From an uncultured Pseudomonadota bacterium (lineage in GTDB: Bacteria; Pseudomonadota; Gammaproteobacteria; Steroidobacterales; Steroidobacteraceae), in the NCBI GenBank assembly GCA_903938365.1, contig CAJACZ010000124.1:1-51432 (forward strand): DNA of 51,432 bases. Reading direction: 5' to 3'. The translations under genes were made by a program, and so were the position numbers. Shown piece by piece: positions 24,150-32,866 of the stretch (its first letter is position 1; every line of letters starts with the position of its first letter). Below the pieces are notes generated by a model, which worked only from the letters and a program-made list of their open reading frames with translations, was not told where the DNA came from and ran no database searches.

Positions 24150-24162
24150 GTGTCTCGCTGTT

Positions 24163-26250
24163 CTACTTGCCTATGGTGGACACGAGCCGTACTCGACGGC
24201 TGTCCGGGATTTCGTTCCAGGCGATGACGTGCACCTGGGGCACGCTTGCGCGCAGGAACCGCGAAAGGGTCGGCCGCAGCGCCGGCGGCACGAGCAGCAC
24301 GGCGGGCTGTCCGGCCATCTCCTGACGCTGGGCGGTCTCGAGCAGCCGTGCCTGCAGGCGCTCCGCCAGCCCGGGCTCGAGCCCGGGGGTGGCCGCGCCC
24401 GGAACCACGGAATTGGCCAGCAGCTGCTCGAGCTCCGGCTCGAGCGTGATGACCGGCAGCTCGGTCGCGAGACCGGCGATGTCCTGCACGATCTGGCGCG
24501 ACAGCGCGACGCGCACGTGCGCGTTCAGCACCTGTGGATCCTGGGTCCGCGGCGCATGCTCGGCGAGGCACTCGAGCACGCTGCGCAGGTTGCGCACAGG
24601 AATGCGCTCGGAGAGCAGACCCTGCAGCACCTTCACGATCACCGCGAGCGGCAGCAGCTTCGGCACCAGATCCTCGACCAGCTTCGGCGCCGACTTCGCG
24701 AGGGTGTTCAACAGCTGCTGCACTTCCTCGTGGCCGAGCAGTTCGTGGGCGTGCTGCTGGAAGATATGGCTCAGGTGGGTGGCCACCACTGTGGTCGCAT
24801 CCACCACCGTATAGCCGATGGCCTGGGCGTGGTCGCGCAGGCCGGGCTCGATCCAGACCGCTTCCATGCCGAAAGCCGGGTCGCGGGTCTCGATGCCCTG
24901 CAGCGTGCCGAAAACCCGGCCCGGATTGATCGCCAGTTCGCGCTCCGGGTAGACCATACCCTCGCCTACCGGCACGCCGGACAACTGGATGCGGTACGCG
25001 TTCGGCCCGAGTTCCAGGTTGTCGCGGATGTGGACCGCCGGGACCAGGAAGCCGAGATCCTGCGAGAGCTTGCGGCGCACGCCCTTGATGCGGCCCAGCA
25101 GTTCCCCACCCTGGGCCTTGTCGACCATCGGGACCATCCGGTAGCCCACTTCCAGGCCGACGAGGTCCACGGGCTGCACGTCATCCCAGGACAGGTCCCG
25201 ACTCTCCTGCGAGGGGGCTGGAGGGGCAACCGGCGCCGGCGCACTGGCAGCGGCCTCGCGGCGCTGCCGGATGATCCAGGCGGCCCCGCCGCACAGTGCC
25301 GCCATGCCCAGGAACGCCACGTTGGGCATGCCGGGGATCAGGCCCAGGACGAACATCACGCTGGCCGCGACGCCGAGCAACCGTGGGTCGCCGAACAGCT
25401 GCTGCGTCACTTCCTTGCCCATGTCCTGCTCGCGCGACATGCGGGTGACGATCACCGCCACACCGGTGGAGAGCAGCAGCCCGGGAATCTGGGCAACCAG
25501 GCCATCGCCGATCGTCAGCAGCGCGTACACCCGGGCCGCGTCGCCCATCGACATCCCGTGCATCATCGTGCCGATGGCGAGTCCGCCCACCAGGTTGAGG
25601 ATCAGGATCAGCAGTCCCGCCGTGGCGTCGCCACGCACGAACTTGCTCGCGCCGTCCATCGAACCGTAGAAGTCGGCTTCCGACCGCACCTCGATTCGGC
25701 GCGTCCGGGCATCCTCCTGGGTGATCAGGCCCGCATTCAGGTCCGCGTCGATCGCCATCTGCTTGCCGGGCATCGCATCGAGGGTGAATCGCGCGCTGAC
25801 CTCGGAGATGCGCCCCGCGCCCTTGGTGACCACCACGAAGTTGATGATGGTCAGGATCACGAACACAACGATTCCGACTGCGTAATTGCCGCCGATCACG
25901 AACTCGCCGAACGACTCGATGACATGTCCCGCGGCGCCCGTGCCGGTGTGCCCGTTCATCAGCACGACCCGGGTCGACGCGACATTGAGCGCGAGCCGGA
26001 ACATCGTCGCGACCAGCAGCACCGTCGGGAAAATCGCGAAGTCGAGCGGCTTGCGCACGGTGAAAACGGAAATCACGATCATCAACGAGAGCGCGATGTT
26101 GAACGTGAACAGCACGTCGAGCGCCAGCGGCGGCAGCGGCACGATCATCATGCCGAGCATGGCCAGCAGGCCCAGCGGCACGCCCAGGCCACGGCCCAGC
26201 ACGTCACGCAGCGTGGGCAGGATTCCTACGGTACCAGCCTGGGTAGCCAT
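24163..26250 (-). CDS. flhA: Flagellar export gate protein FlhA
   Basis: Large component of the type III flagellar export gate. The 695 residues have about eight transmembrane helices in the first 330 and a cytoplasmic docking domain (about 360-695) that binds substrate-chaperone complexes. The FHIPEP-family signature is visible around RISEVSARFTLDAMPGKQMA with the adjacent IDADLNAGLI. TM segments include GLLAMLGMMIVPLPPLALDV. Length is normal. It lies three bases after flhB. No promoter is evident in the short gap. Confidence 0.96.
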   Translation of the reverse strand: MATQAGTVGILPTLRDVLGRGLGVPLGLLAMLGMMIVPLPPLALDVLFTFNIALSLMIVISVFTVRKPLDFAIFPTVLLVATMFRLALNVASTRVVLMNGHTGTGAAGHVIESFGEFVIGGNYAVGIVVFVILTIINFVVVTKGAGRISEVSARFTLDAMPGKQMAIDADLNAGLITQEDARTRRIEVRSEADFYGSMDGASKFVRGDATAGLLILILNLVGGLAIGTMMHGMSMGDAARVYALLTIGDGLVAQIPGLLLSTGVAVIVTRMSREQDMGKEVTQQLFGDPRLLGVAASVMFVLGLIPGMPNVAFLGMAALCGGAAWIIRQRREAAASAPAPVAPPAPSQESRDLSWDDVQPVDLVGLEVGYRMVPMVDKAQGGELLGRIKGVRRKLSQDLGFLVPAVHIRDNLELGPNAYRIQLSGVPVGEGMVYPERELAINPGRVFGTLQGIETRDPAFGMEAVWIEPGLRDHAQAIGYTVVDATTVVATHLSHIFQQHAHELLGHEEVQQLLNTLAKSAPKLVEDLVPKLLPLAVIVKVLQGLLSERIPVRNLRSVLECLAEHAPRTQDPQVLNAHVRVALSRQIVQDIAGLATELPVITLEPELEQLLANSVVPGAATPGLEPGLAERLQARLLETAQRQEMAGQPAVLLVPPALRPTLSRFLRASVPQVHVIAWNEIPDSRRVRLVSTIGK

Positions 26251-26253
26251 GGA

Positions 26254-27396
26254 TCAGCCCTGCGTCCTGCGGCCGAGTTCCTCGACCGCGGGGTCGATGC
26301 TCGGCGCCGGCGGCGGCGGCGCGCCGACGCGGCGGGCCTGGGTCAGCTGGGTGACGTAGGTCAGCACCTGCGCAACGGCGACGTAGAGCGCCGAGGGGAT
26401 CTCCACCCCGAGGTCCACGTTCCGGTACAGCGCGCGCGCAAGCGGCGGCGCCGACACCAGCGGCACGCCGCTGGCGGTCGCAATCTCGCGGATCTTCGCG
26501 GCGATATCGTCGGCGCCCTTGGCGACCACCACCGGCGCGCGGTTGCGCGATTCGTCGTAGCGCAGCGCGACCGCGAAGTGTGTCGGGTTGGTCACCACCA
26601 CGCTCGCGGTGGGCACTTCCTGCATCATCCGGCCGCGCGCCATGGCCTGCTGGGCGTTGCGGATCCGGGCGCGTGTCTCGGGGGAGCCCTCGGACTCCTT
26701 GTGCTCCTGCCGGACTTCCTCCTGGGTCATCCGCAGGTTCTTGTTGTACTGCCAGAGCTGGAACGGCACGTCCACGGCCGCGATCAGCGCCAGCGCCGCG
26801 GACATCGCCAGCAGCGCCTGCACCGATAGCGCGAGCGAGTGGCCCATCGCGCCGACCACGGGCTCGCGTGACATCTGCAGCAGGTCGTCCGCCTGGCTCC
26901 AGACCACGGCCACGGCAACCACCGCGACCAGCCCGAACTTCGCAAAGGCCTTCAGCAGGTCCGCGAAACTGCGCGCCGAGAACATCCGTCCGAGGCCGGC
27001 CACCGGGTTGATGCGCTCGAACTTGAAGCCCAGCGATTCACCGCTGAAGTTCCAGCCACCGAGCGCCAGCGGGGCGCACAGCGCGGCGAGGAATATCGCC
27101 CCGAGCAGCGGCGCGCAGGCGAGCAGTGCCTCGAGCAGCGAATCGCGCAGTGCCAGCAGCGCACGGGCTTCGTCCCAGCGCGATCCATGGCTGAGCGAGA
27201 GGCCGCGACGCATCAATGCTGCGACGGAGGCGGTGAGCTGCCCTCCGAGAAAATAGAGAGCGCCGCCCGCGGTGACGATCACCACGGCAGCGCCGAGCTC
27301 GACGGAACGGGGAACCTGGCCCTTCTTGCGCGCATCTTCGATGCGCTTGGGTGTAGCGCGCTCTGATTTGTCCTGGCCATCTTCGTTCTCTGCCAT
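26254..27396 (-). CDS. flhB: Flagellar export switch protein FlhB
   Basis: Export-gate protein that changes substrate specificity from rod/hook to filament proteins after FliK measures the hook. The 380 residues have the conserved N-terminus (SERATPKRIEDARKKGQVP), four transmembrane helices, and the cytoplasmic autocleavage motif NPTH (Asn270-Pro271) in VVVTNPTHFAVALRYDE. The C-terminal tail after about 355 is Pro/Ala-rich. It follows fliR after 15 bases and precedes flhA. Confidence 0.96.
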   Translation of the reverse strand: MAENEDGQDKSERATPKRIEDARKKGQVPRSVELGAAVVIVTAGGALYFLGGQLTASVAALMRRGLSLSHGSRWDEARALLALRDSLLEALLACAPLLGAIFLAALCAPLALGGWNFSGESLGFKFERINPVAGLGRMFSARSFADLLKAFAKFGLVAVVAVAVVWSQADDLLQMSREPVVGAMGHSLALSVQALLAMSAALALIAAVDVPFQLWQYNKNLRMTQEEVRQEHKESEGSPETRARIRNAQQAMARGRMMQEVPTASVVVTNPTHFAVALRYDESRNRAPVVVAKGADDIAAKIREIATASGVPLVSAPPLARALYRNVDLGVEIPSALYVAVAQVLTYVTQLTQARRVGAPPPPAPSIDPAVEELGRRTQG

Positions 27397-27411
27397 GGTT
27401 GCGTGCCCCGA

Positions 27412-28197
27412 TCAGCGTGCCGGAGCGGCGCCGAGCCCGGACACGGCGTCCATGGCGGTGCCGAGCAGTGTCACGAACCCGGCCTGGAGGCCGGGCAGGC
27501 CCAGCAGCATCACCACCAGGCCGAACGTCAGGATGATCGGGAAGCCGACAGCGAAAAGGTTCAGGGTGGGCGCCGCGCGGCTCATCACGCCGAATGCGAG
27601 GTTGGCGACCAGCAGAGCCGTCATGCCGGGCAGCGCGACGCCCACTGCCCCGGCGAACAGCTGCGAGCCGAAAGCGAGCACTGCGCCGATCCCGGCGACA
27701 CCCAGTCCACCGGTACCGACCGGAATGGAGCCGAAGCCAGCGACCAGGGCCTGCACCAGCGCAAGATGGCCATCCATGGCGAGGAACGTCATCGTCACGA
27801 GGAACACGTAGAACTGGCCCACCGCGGCCGTCGAGGCGCCCCGCATCGGGTCGACGTTGAAGGCGAAGGAGAGCCCCATGCTGTTCGCCAGCAGCTGGCC
27901 CGCGAGGCCGATCGCGTCGAACACGATCTGCATGATGAAACCGATCGCGACCCCGATGAGCACCTGCTGGGCGGTGATCACGAGACCGAGCGGCGAGAAC
28001 ACGCCCACGGCCGGCGGCGACGGCAGCAGCGGGACCACCAGCAGGGTGATCGCGGCGGCCAGCACGATACGGATGCGGGCCGGCACGAAGCGCGCGCCGA
28101 ACACCGGGGCGACCGTCATGAAAGCGGCGACGCGGACGAACGGCCAGAAGTACGCGGCGACCCAGGCTTCGAGCTGACCTTCGGTGATCTCGATCAT
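27412..28197 (-). CDS. fliR: Flagellar export apparatus protein FliR
   Basis: Membrane component of the export gate, assembling with FliP and FliQ into the core channel. The 261-residue protein has several transmembrane helices (for example VRVAAFMTVAPVFGARFVPA, ITAQQVLIGVAIGFIMQIVF, and segments near 175-200 and 210-235). I use the ATG at 28197 (MIEITEGQLEAWV), just after fliQ; the frame is open to 28491 but that is inside fliQ. Five bases separate it from the fliQ stop. Confidence 0.94.
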   Translation of the reverse strand: MIEITEGQLEAWVAAYFWPFVRVAAFMTVAPVFGARFVPARIRIVLAAAITLLVVPLLPSPPAVGVFSPLGLVITAQQVLIGVAIGFIMQIVFDAIGLAGQLLANSMGLSFAFNVDPMRGASTAAVGQFYVFLVTMTFLAMDGHLALVQALVAGFGSIPVGTGGLGVAGIGAVLAFGSQLFAGAVGVALPGMTALLVANLAFGVMSRAAPTLNLFAVGFPIILTFGLVVMLLGLPGLQAGFVTLLGTAMDAVSGLGAAPAR

Positions 28198-28202
28198 GCG
28201 GG

Positions 28203-28472
28203 TCACTGGATCAGCGACGGGATGCTCTCGAAGAGCTCCCGCGTGTAGGAGACGATCACCTTGAGCATCCACGGGCCGGCGATCACCATCACGGCGGCCA
28301 TCCCCAGCAGCTTCGGGATGAACGACAGCGTCATCTCGTTGATCTGGGTGGCGGCCTGGAACACACCCACCAGCAGGCCGACCAGCAGTGCGACGAGCAG
28401 CATCGGCATCGCCAGCAGCAGCATGGTCTCGAGGGCGCGCTGGCCGACCACCATGATCATGTCGGGGTTCAC
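28203..28472 (-). CDS. fliQ: Flagellar export apparatus protein FliQ
   Basis: An 89-residue double-spanning membrane protein with two hydrophobic helices (about 15-38 and 50-73) and the family segments [20 protein letters not shown] and [12 protein letters not shown]. It packs around the FliP5-FliR1 export channel. Its start overlaps the fliP stop by four bases and fliR follows closely. Length is typical. Confidence 0.95.
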   Translation of the reverse strand: MNPDMIMVVGQRALETMLLLAMPMLLVALLVGLLVGVFQAATQINEMTLSFIPKLLGMAAVMVIAGPWMLKVIVSYTRELFESIPSLIQ

Positions 28473-29230
28473 TGGTAGAAGCTCCCGGCAAGGCTGCCCA
28501 TCACCAGCGTCCAGCCGTCGACCAGCACGAACAGCATCAGCTTGAAGGGCAGCGAGATCAGCACCGGCGACAGCATCATCATGCCCATCGACATCAGGAC
28601 GCTGGCGACCACGAGGTCGATGATCACGAACGGTATGAACAGCAGGAAGCCGATCAGGAAGGCGGTCTTGAGCTCACTCGTCACGAAAGCCGGCACCAGG
28701 ATCGACAGCGGCAGGTCCTCGGGTTTCTCCACGGCCTTGTTGCCCGAGATGCGCACGAAGGCGGCGATATCGGTCTCGCGGGTCTGCGCGAGCATGAAGC
28801 CGCGCAACGGCACCAGCGCGCGATCGATGGCCTCGGTCGTCTGGATCTCGCCCGCGGTGTAGGGGACGAGCGCCTCGTTGTTGATCCGGTCGAACACCGG
28901 CGCCATGACGAAGAAAGTCAGGAACAGCGACAGGCCGATCAGCACCTGGTTGGGCGGCGTCTGGCCGGCGCCGAGCGCCTGGCGGAGGATGCCGAGCACG
29001 ATCACGATGCGCGTGAAGGCCGTCATCATCAGCAGGATCGCGGGCAGCAGGCTGAGCGCCGTCATCAGCGCCAGGACCTGCAGCGTCAGCGTGTAGGTTT
29101 CGCCGCCGCCCGGAGCGGCACGGACGGTGAGCGCCGGGATACCGAGCGCAGCGGCCGGCTCGGCCGCCGCCACCACCGCCGGCACGGCGGCAAGCACGAG
29201 GGCGCAGGCGATGCCGCAGGCGCGCCTCAC
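28469..29230 (-). CDS. fliP: Flagellar export apparatus protein FliP
   Basis: Pore-forming component of the export gate. With a GTG start at 29230, overlapping the fliO stop in GTGA, the protein is 253 residues and begins with a signal-peptide-like segment ([20 protein letters not shown]), as usual for FliP. Family signatures include [40 protein letters not shown], and the C-terminal [20 protein letters not shown] and [12 protein letters not shown]. The frame stays open to 29404, but that extension is an Arg-rich translation inside fliO and is rejected. Confidence 0.94.
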   Translation of the reverse strand: MRRACGIACALVLAAVPAVVAAAEPAAALGIPALTVRAAPGGGETYTLTLQVLALMTALSLLPAILLMMTAFTRIVIVLGILRQALGAGQTPPNQVLIGLSLFLTFFVMAPVFDRINNEALVPYTAGEIQTTEAIDRALVPLRGFMLAQTRETDIAAFVRISGNKAVEKPEDLPLSILVPAFVTSELKTAFLIGFLLFIPFVIIDLVVASVLMSMGMMMLSPVLISLPFKLMLFVLVDGWTLVMGSLAGSFYQ

Positions 29231-29706
29231 CGGCCCAGCCCCTTCAGCAGCAGGGCGCGGAAGGACGGCGGCGTACCGGCCGCCGCGGCGCCCCCTTCCG
29301 TGGCATACGCCGGCACGCTCGCCGCGGGCACCGCGAAGGAATCCGGCGGCAGCACGTGCAACGCGCTCACCTGGCCCACGCCGACGCCGACGAGGATCCG
29401 GCAACCTTCCACCTGCAGCAGCAGCGCACGTTCCTTCGGCCCGAGCACCAGCTCCGACAGCACCGTGATCTGCGGGCCGTTGCCGCGGCGGAAGCCGCGC
29501 AGGCGGCGCGCGAACCAGGCCAGGGCGAACAGCGCCCCGAGCACCAGGACCAGCGACAGCATGACCTGCGGGACATTCACCAGTTCGCCCGACTTCGGCG
29601 CAACCGCCACGGGCGCAGCGCCTGCGGCGCAGACCGTTGACGCCAGCGAGACCATGGCAGCGAGCATGGCGCGAGGGCAGAGCGGGTTGGAGAACCGGAT
29701 GGACAT
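29227..29706 (-). CDS. fliO: Flagellar biosynthesis protein FliO
   Basis: A 159-residue protein that helps assemble the FliP ring. It has an N-terminal hydrophobic segment (about 13-28), a second transmembrane helix (about 48-65, [20 protein letters not shown]), then the conserved soluble motif [20 protein letters not shown] and a variable tail. This matches the FliO/FliZ family. It follows fliN after nine bases and overlaps fliP. Confidence 0.9.
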   Translation of the reverse strand: MSIRFSNPLCPRAMLAAMVSLASTVCAAGAAPVAVAPKSGELVNVPQVMLSLVLVLGALFALAWFARRLRGFRRGNGPQITVLSELVLGPKERALLLQVEGCRILVGVGVGQVSALHVLPPDSFAVPAASVPAYATEGGAAAAGTPPSFRALLLKGLGR

Positions 29707-29715
29707 GCAGCGCTC

Positions 29716-30066
29716 TTACTTGAGCTTGCGGATGCGCTCGGCGGGGCTCACCACGTCGGTGAGGCGGATGCCGAACTTGTCGTTCACGACCACCACCTCG
29801 CCGTGGGCAACCAGAGTGCCGTTGACGAACACATCGAGCGGCTCGCCCGCGGCCCGCTCCAGCTCAACCACGGAGCCCTGGTTGAGTTGCAGCAGGTTGC
29901 GTATCGGGATGCGGGTCCGGCCGACCTCCATGGACAGGGTGACCGGCACGTCGAGGATCACATCGAGGTTGACCTCGCCCGCGGCGCCCGTGGACACCGG
30001 AGCACCCGGGTTGAGCTGCTCGAAGGCTGCGAGCTCGGCCGCCGAATCATTGAGGTTGGCGCTCAT
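29716..30066 (-). CDS. fliN: Flagellar motor switch protein FliN
   Basis: C-ring protein of 116 residues. Its C-terminal SpoA domain (about 35-115) has [58 protein letters not shown], matching FliN closely. It forms the lower C-ring with FliM and FliG and a docking site for FliH. Start overlaps the fliM stop by four bases (ATGA). A sigma-54-like sequence lies within its coding region. Confidence 0.95.
   Translation of the reverse strand: MSANLNDSAAELAAFEQLNPGAPVSTGAAGEVNLDVILDVPVTLSMEVGRTRIPIRNLLQLNQGSVVELERAAGEPLDVFVNGTLVAHGEVVVVNDKFGIRLTDVVSPAERIRKLK
29807..29821 (-). promoter_or_regulatory. Sigma-54-like sequence inside fliN
   Basis: The minus strand reads CGGCAC-N5-TTGC with ten bases between the invariant GG and GC, one mismatch from consensus. 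It lies inside fliN, about 100 bases upstream of the fliO start. It encodes ordinary conserved FliN residues (NGTLVA), so it may be chance. Confidence 0.25.
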
Positions 30067-31085
30067 CGTTGGAATCTCCTGGTCTCTGAAGTCGTGTTCG
30101 TCGCGGCGGGCCGGGCGCGGTTGCGCAGGACGCGCTCCTCCACCTTGACCGCCTTCTGGCCGCGCGAGAGGCCGAAGCCACCGCGCAGGATCGGCACATG
30201 CTCCGCATAGACGGTGGCCTTGCCGTTGAAATCGCAGGGAATGACGTCGCCCGGCTTGAAGTTCAGCAGGTCGGCGAGGGTGACCTGGGCGCGACCCACG
30301 AGCGTGGTCAGCTCCACCTCGGCATCCTCGATCTCCTCGCGCAGGCTCTGCGACCAGCGCCCGTTGGTCGCGTCGCCTGCCGTCGAGCTACCGCCGTCGA
30401 GGACTTCGCGGAACGGCTCGAGCATCGAATACGGGAGCGCCAGCTGGAGCTCCGCGCCGGCGTTGTCGAGTTCCACCGGGAAGGCGAGCACGACCATCAC
30501 CTCGTTGGGACTCGCGATCGCCGTGAACTGCGGGTCGGTCTCGGTGCTGACGTGCTCGATAGTGATCGGCAGGGTCCCCGACCAGGCCTCGCGCAGGTCC
30601 TTGAAGGCGGCCTCGAGCATGCGCTGTGCGATGCGCCCCTCGGTCGCGGTGAACTCGCGCCCGGAGATCTTGGCGACCCGGCCCTTGCCGCCGAAGAAAT
30701 GATCGACGACCGAGAACACGAGCTGCGGGGTAAGCACGATCATGGCCGTGCCGCTCAGCGGAGCGAGACGTACCAGGTTGAGGCTGCTCGGGACGTGCAG
30801 GCGCTGCAGGTAGTCGGAGAACTTGAGCGTCTGCACGCTGCCGACGGCGACCCCGACGGGTCGGCGCAGAAGATCGTACAGGCTGCTGCGGTACAGGCGT
30901 GCGAAGCGCTCGTTCATGAGCTCGAGGGCGGCCATGCGGCCACGGACGATCCGCGCGTCCTTGCCCAGATCGAAGGGCCGGACCGTGCCCGGCGGCGGCG
31001 CGGGGTCGGTGCTGACCTGGCCGGCGTTCATGCCCTGCAGCAGGGCATCGACTTCGTCCTGGTTGAGTACGGCTTCGGTGGACAT
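30063..31085 (-). CDS. fliM: Flagellar motor switch protein FliM
   Basis: C-ring protein that receives the chemotaxis signal. The 340 residues start with the CheY-P-binding peptide (VLNQDEVDALLQGM, 6-20), then the CheC-like middle domain (about 45-235, with FARLYRSSLYDLLRRPVGV, GTAMIVLTPQLVFSVVDHFFG) and a C-terminal SpoA domain (VELTTLVGRAQVTLADLLNF, KPGDVIPC). The intact CheY-binding peptide is informative because no chemotaxis gene is found in this cluster. It overlaps fliN and follows fliL by 18 bases. Confidence 0.96.
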   Translation of the reverse strand: MSTEAVLNQDEVDALLQGMNAGQVSTDPAPPPGTVRPFDLGKDARIVRGRMAALELMNERFARLYRSSLYDLLRRPVGVAVGSVQTLKFSDYLQRLHVPSSLNLVRLAPLSGTAMIVLTPQLVFSVVDHFFGGKGRVAKISGREFTATEGRIAQRMLEAAFKDLREAWSGTLPITIEHVSTETDPQFTAIASPNEVMVVLAFPVELDNAGAELQLALPYSMLEPFREVLDGGSSTAGDATNGRWSQSLREEIEDAEVELTTLVGRAQVTLADLLNFKPGDVIPCDFNGKATVYAEHVPILRGGFGLSRGQKAVKVEERVLRNRARPAATNTTSETRRFQR

Positions 31086-31103
31086 GGGGGAGCGGGCCTC
31101 AGC

Positions 31104-31622
31104 TCACTGCATGACGAAGGTGGTGAAGAAAACAGCTTCGACTGTTTCCGGAGCGCCGCCCGCGCTCTTGACGATGCGGCGCACCTCCTTGAGGGCGTCA
31201 CTGCGCAGCTTCTGCTTGCCTGCATGCGTGGCGAGCTCCGCGGCTTTCTGCTCGGCGAACAGCAGCAGCAGGTCGTTGCGGATCACGGGATCGTTGGCCT
31301 TCATCAGCTCGATAGTCAGCGGGTCGCGGCTGGCGAGCCGGACCTCGAGCTGCAGGAAGCGGACGGTCTGCTCGCCCTGGAAGTTCACGACGAACGGCGG
31401 ATCGACGGGAATGAACAGCAGTGGCGCGGGCGGCGCCGGCTTCGCGACGGCCTTGGTCTCGGCACCGCGGGTCGATTTCCAGTACAGGAAGCCACCCACG
31501 CCGCCGCCGACGAGCACCAGCGCAAGCACCCCGGCGATCAGGATCCTGGACTTGCCCTTGGCGGGAGCCGCTTCCGGAGAATCCGGGGAAGAGGCTTTTT
31601 CTGCGGTCTGAGGCTTGGCCAT
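31104..31622 (-). CDS. fliL: Flagellar basal body-associated protein FliL
   Basis: Inner-membrane protein that supports stator function around the motor. The 172 residues have one transmembrane helix (about 30-50, ILIAGVLALVLVGGGVGGFL) and a periplasmic FliL domain (PPFVVNFQGEQTVRFLQLEV, then a C-terminal FFTTFVMQ). I use the ATG at 31622; an in-frame GTG at 31637 would add five residues. The leader carries no strong ribosome site. A near-perfect sigma-54 promoter lies 46-60 bases upstream, so fliL starts a new transcription unit with fliMNOPQR-flhB. Confidence 0.9.
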   Translation of the reverse strand: MAKPQTAEKASSPDSPEAAPAKGKSRILIAGVLALVLVGGGVGGFLYWKSTRGAETKAVAKPAPPAPLLFIPVDPPFVVNFQGEQTVRFLQLEVRLASRDPLTIELMKANDPVIRNDLLLLFAEQKAAELATHAGKQKLRSDALKEVRRIVKSAGGAPETVEAVFFTTFVMQ

Positions 31623-31667
31623 GAACTGCCGTTCCACTCGATGCCATCTGGCAACGAGAGGAGATAA

Positions 31668-31682
31668 GCAATCGCCGTGCCA
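31668..31682 (-). promoter_or_regulatory. Sigma-54 promoter of the fliLMNOPQR-flhB unit
   Basis: The minus strand reads TGGCAC-N5-TTGC exactly, followed by T, matching the RpoN -24/-12 consensus without mismatch. Predicted start near 31656, giving a 34-base leader to the fliL ATG. It is in a 163-base intergenic gap. Sigma-54 control of fliL operons by FleQ/FlrC-type activators is known in polar flagellates. Confidence 0.85.
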
Positions 31683-31725
31683 CTCGCCAGACCGAGACGC
31701 AGGTCACACAAAGAAGCCGCGTGGG

Positions 31726-31762
31726 ACCGTCGGCGACGGTTTCCTGACGCCTGAGGGGCGTC
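31726..31762 (-). terminator. Tandem hairpins between fliK and fliL
   Basis: In transcription order two perfect inverted repeats follow fliK: GACGCC-5-GGCGTC (31746-31762) and ACCGTC-3-GACGGT (31726-31740), four bases apart. They end about 44 bases before the sigma-54 site. The downstream run is only CTTCTTT, so this is not a textbook intrinsic terminator, but the position between two units fits termination or mRNA 3'-end stabilisation. Confidence 0.45.
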
Positions 31763-31785
31763 CCCGGCACGTTCCGGGAGCCGGA

Positions 31786-32856
31786 TCAGGCGTAGAGGTC
31801 GAGCAGCCCCCGTCGAACCCGCGGATCCGCAGCGACCTGCATGCCCGCGTCATCGCCAGACTCCCGTGCGGCTCGGGCCAGGCTCGAGGCGCTGCGTGAA
31901 CGCTGCGGATCCTCCGGCGACCCACTGAACACACCCGCGTCAGCCAGCGACAGACCGCCCGCGGCGAAGAGTTCCCGCAACCGCGGCAGCGCCTGCTCGA
32001 TCGCCGCGCGCGCTTCGGGAGCCTGCGAGCCGAACCATACGGTCGCCTCGCCCTCGCGCAGCGCGATGCGGATTTCGAGCGGCCCCAGGTCCTCGGGCGT
32101 CAGCTGCAGGGTCGCAAACTGTTCACCGCGATCCAGCATCAGCGTGAGCCGACCACCGAGTTCGTCCCGCCAAGGCGCTGACCCCAGAGGCGACTGCAGG
32201 ACTCCGCCGCCTGGCGGAGCCGTGCCGCCCGATGCGGGCGTCGCACGCAGCCCAGACAGGGCATCGATGAATCCGGCACCGCCGGGAGTCGGTGTAGAGG
32301 TGGACTGGGACGGCAGCTCGCTGCCGCCCTGCCCCTGCAGCGCGGTCACGGCCTCGAAGGGCAGCAACACGCCTGCCGTGAGCGCACCCGCACCGGACTC
32401 CAGCCTCGATTCCGCGAGCAGGCTGATGCCCTCCGACAGAGCCTCCCCTGGGGGCAGTTGAAGCCCCTGCGGAGCCGCCATCGGCCGCGGCCGTGCCGTA
32501 AGCAGGGCGGCAAGACCCTCCAGTGCACCGCCTGCCGTCACGGGAGCCTCCGGGGGCGGCGGTGTCGGGACCAGACCCAGCAGGGCCGCGACCTGCGCAG
32601 CGGCGCTCTCCGCCCCCGCTGCGCACTGTTCCGCGTTCGCATCACGGGTCTCGCGCCCCGCGGCGTCGGCAGGAGGCTCGACCGGACGCTGCGCCGTATC
32701 GGCCCCGGCCGCCTGCGGCGGAGCGGCCTGTGCCTCGCCGAGGATCCCGGCAAAGCCGCCACAGGACTCCGCATCGCCCGGGACCGCCCCCGCCGTCGTC
32801 CGCGACCCCCCGGTCGCGGCGACCGTGGGTGCGCCGCTCAATGCCATTGCACTCAT
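31786..32856 (-). CDS. fliK: Flagellar hook-length control protein FliK
   Basis: Secreted molecular ruler that stops hook growth and triggers the FlhB switch. The 356 residues are low-complexity, Ala/Pro/Gly-rich for the first 225, as expected. The C-terminal Flg_hook domain (about 228-310) has ATLQLTPEDLGPLEIRIAL, VWFGSQAPEARAAIEQALPR and LRELFAAGGLSLADAGV. Only the C-terminal domain supports the identification. It follows fliJ after ten bases and is followed by the hairpins and the fliL promoter, so it ends the fliE-fliK unit. Confidence 0.88.
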   Translation of the reverse strand: MSAMALSGAPTVAATGGSRTTAGAVPGDAESCGGFAGILGEAQAAPPQAAGADTAQRPVEPPADAAGRETRDANAEQCAAGAESAAAQVAALLGLVPTPPPPEAPVTAGGALEGLAALLTARPRPMAAPQGLQLPPGEALSEGISLLAESRLESGAGALTAGVLLPFEAVTALQGQGGSELPSQSTSTPTPGGAGFIDALSGLRATPASGGTAPPGGGVLQSPLGSAPWRDELGGRLTLMLDRGEQFATLQLTPEDLGPLEIRIALREGEATVWFGSQAPEARAAIEQALPRLRELFAAGGLSLADAGVFSGSPEDPQRSRSASSLARAARESGDDAGMQVAADPRVRRGLLDLYA

Positions 32857-32866
32857 CGGATCCGCC

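Noticed and set aside
24136-26829. A very long plus-strand open frame opposite flhA and flhB
   Set aside because: Low-complexity His/Arg/Gln-rich translation, no domains, lies entirely antisense to two well-conserved export genes.
28469-29404. Longer FliP with an N-terminal Arg-rich extension
   Set aside because: The extension is inside fliO in another frame; the GTG overlapping the fliO stop gives a normal FliP signal peptide.
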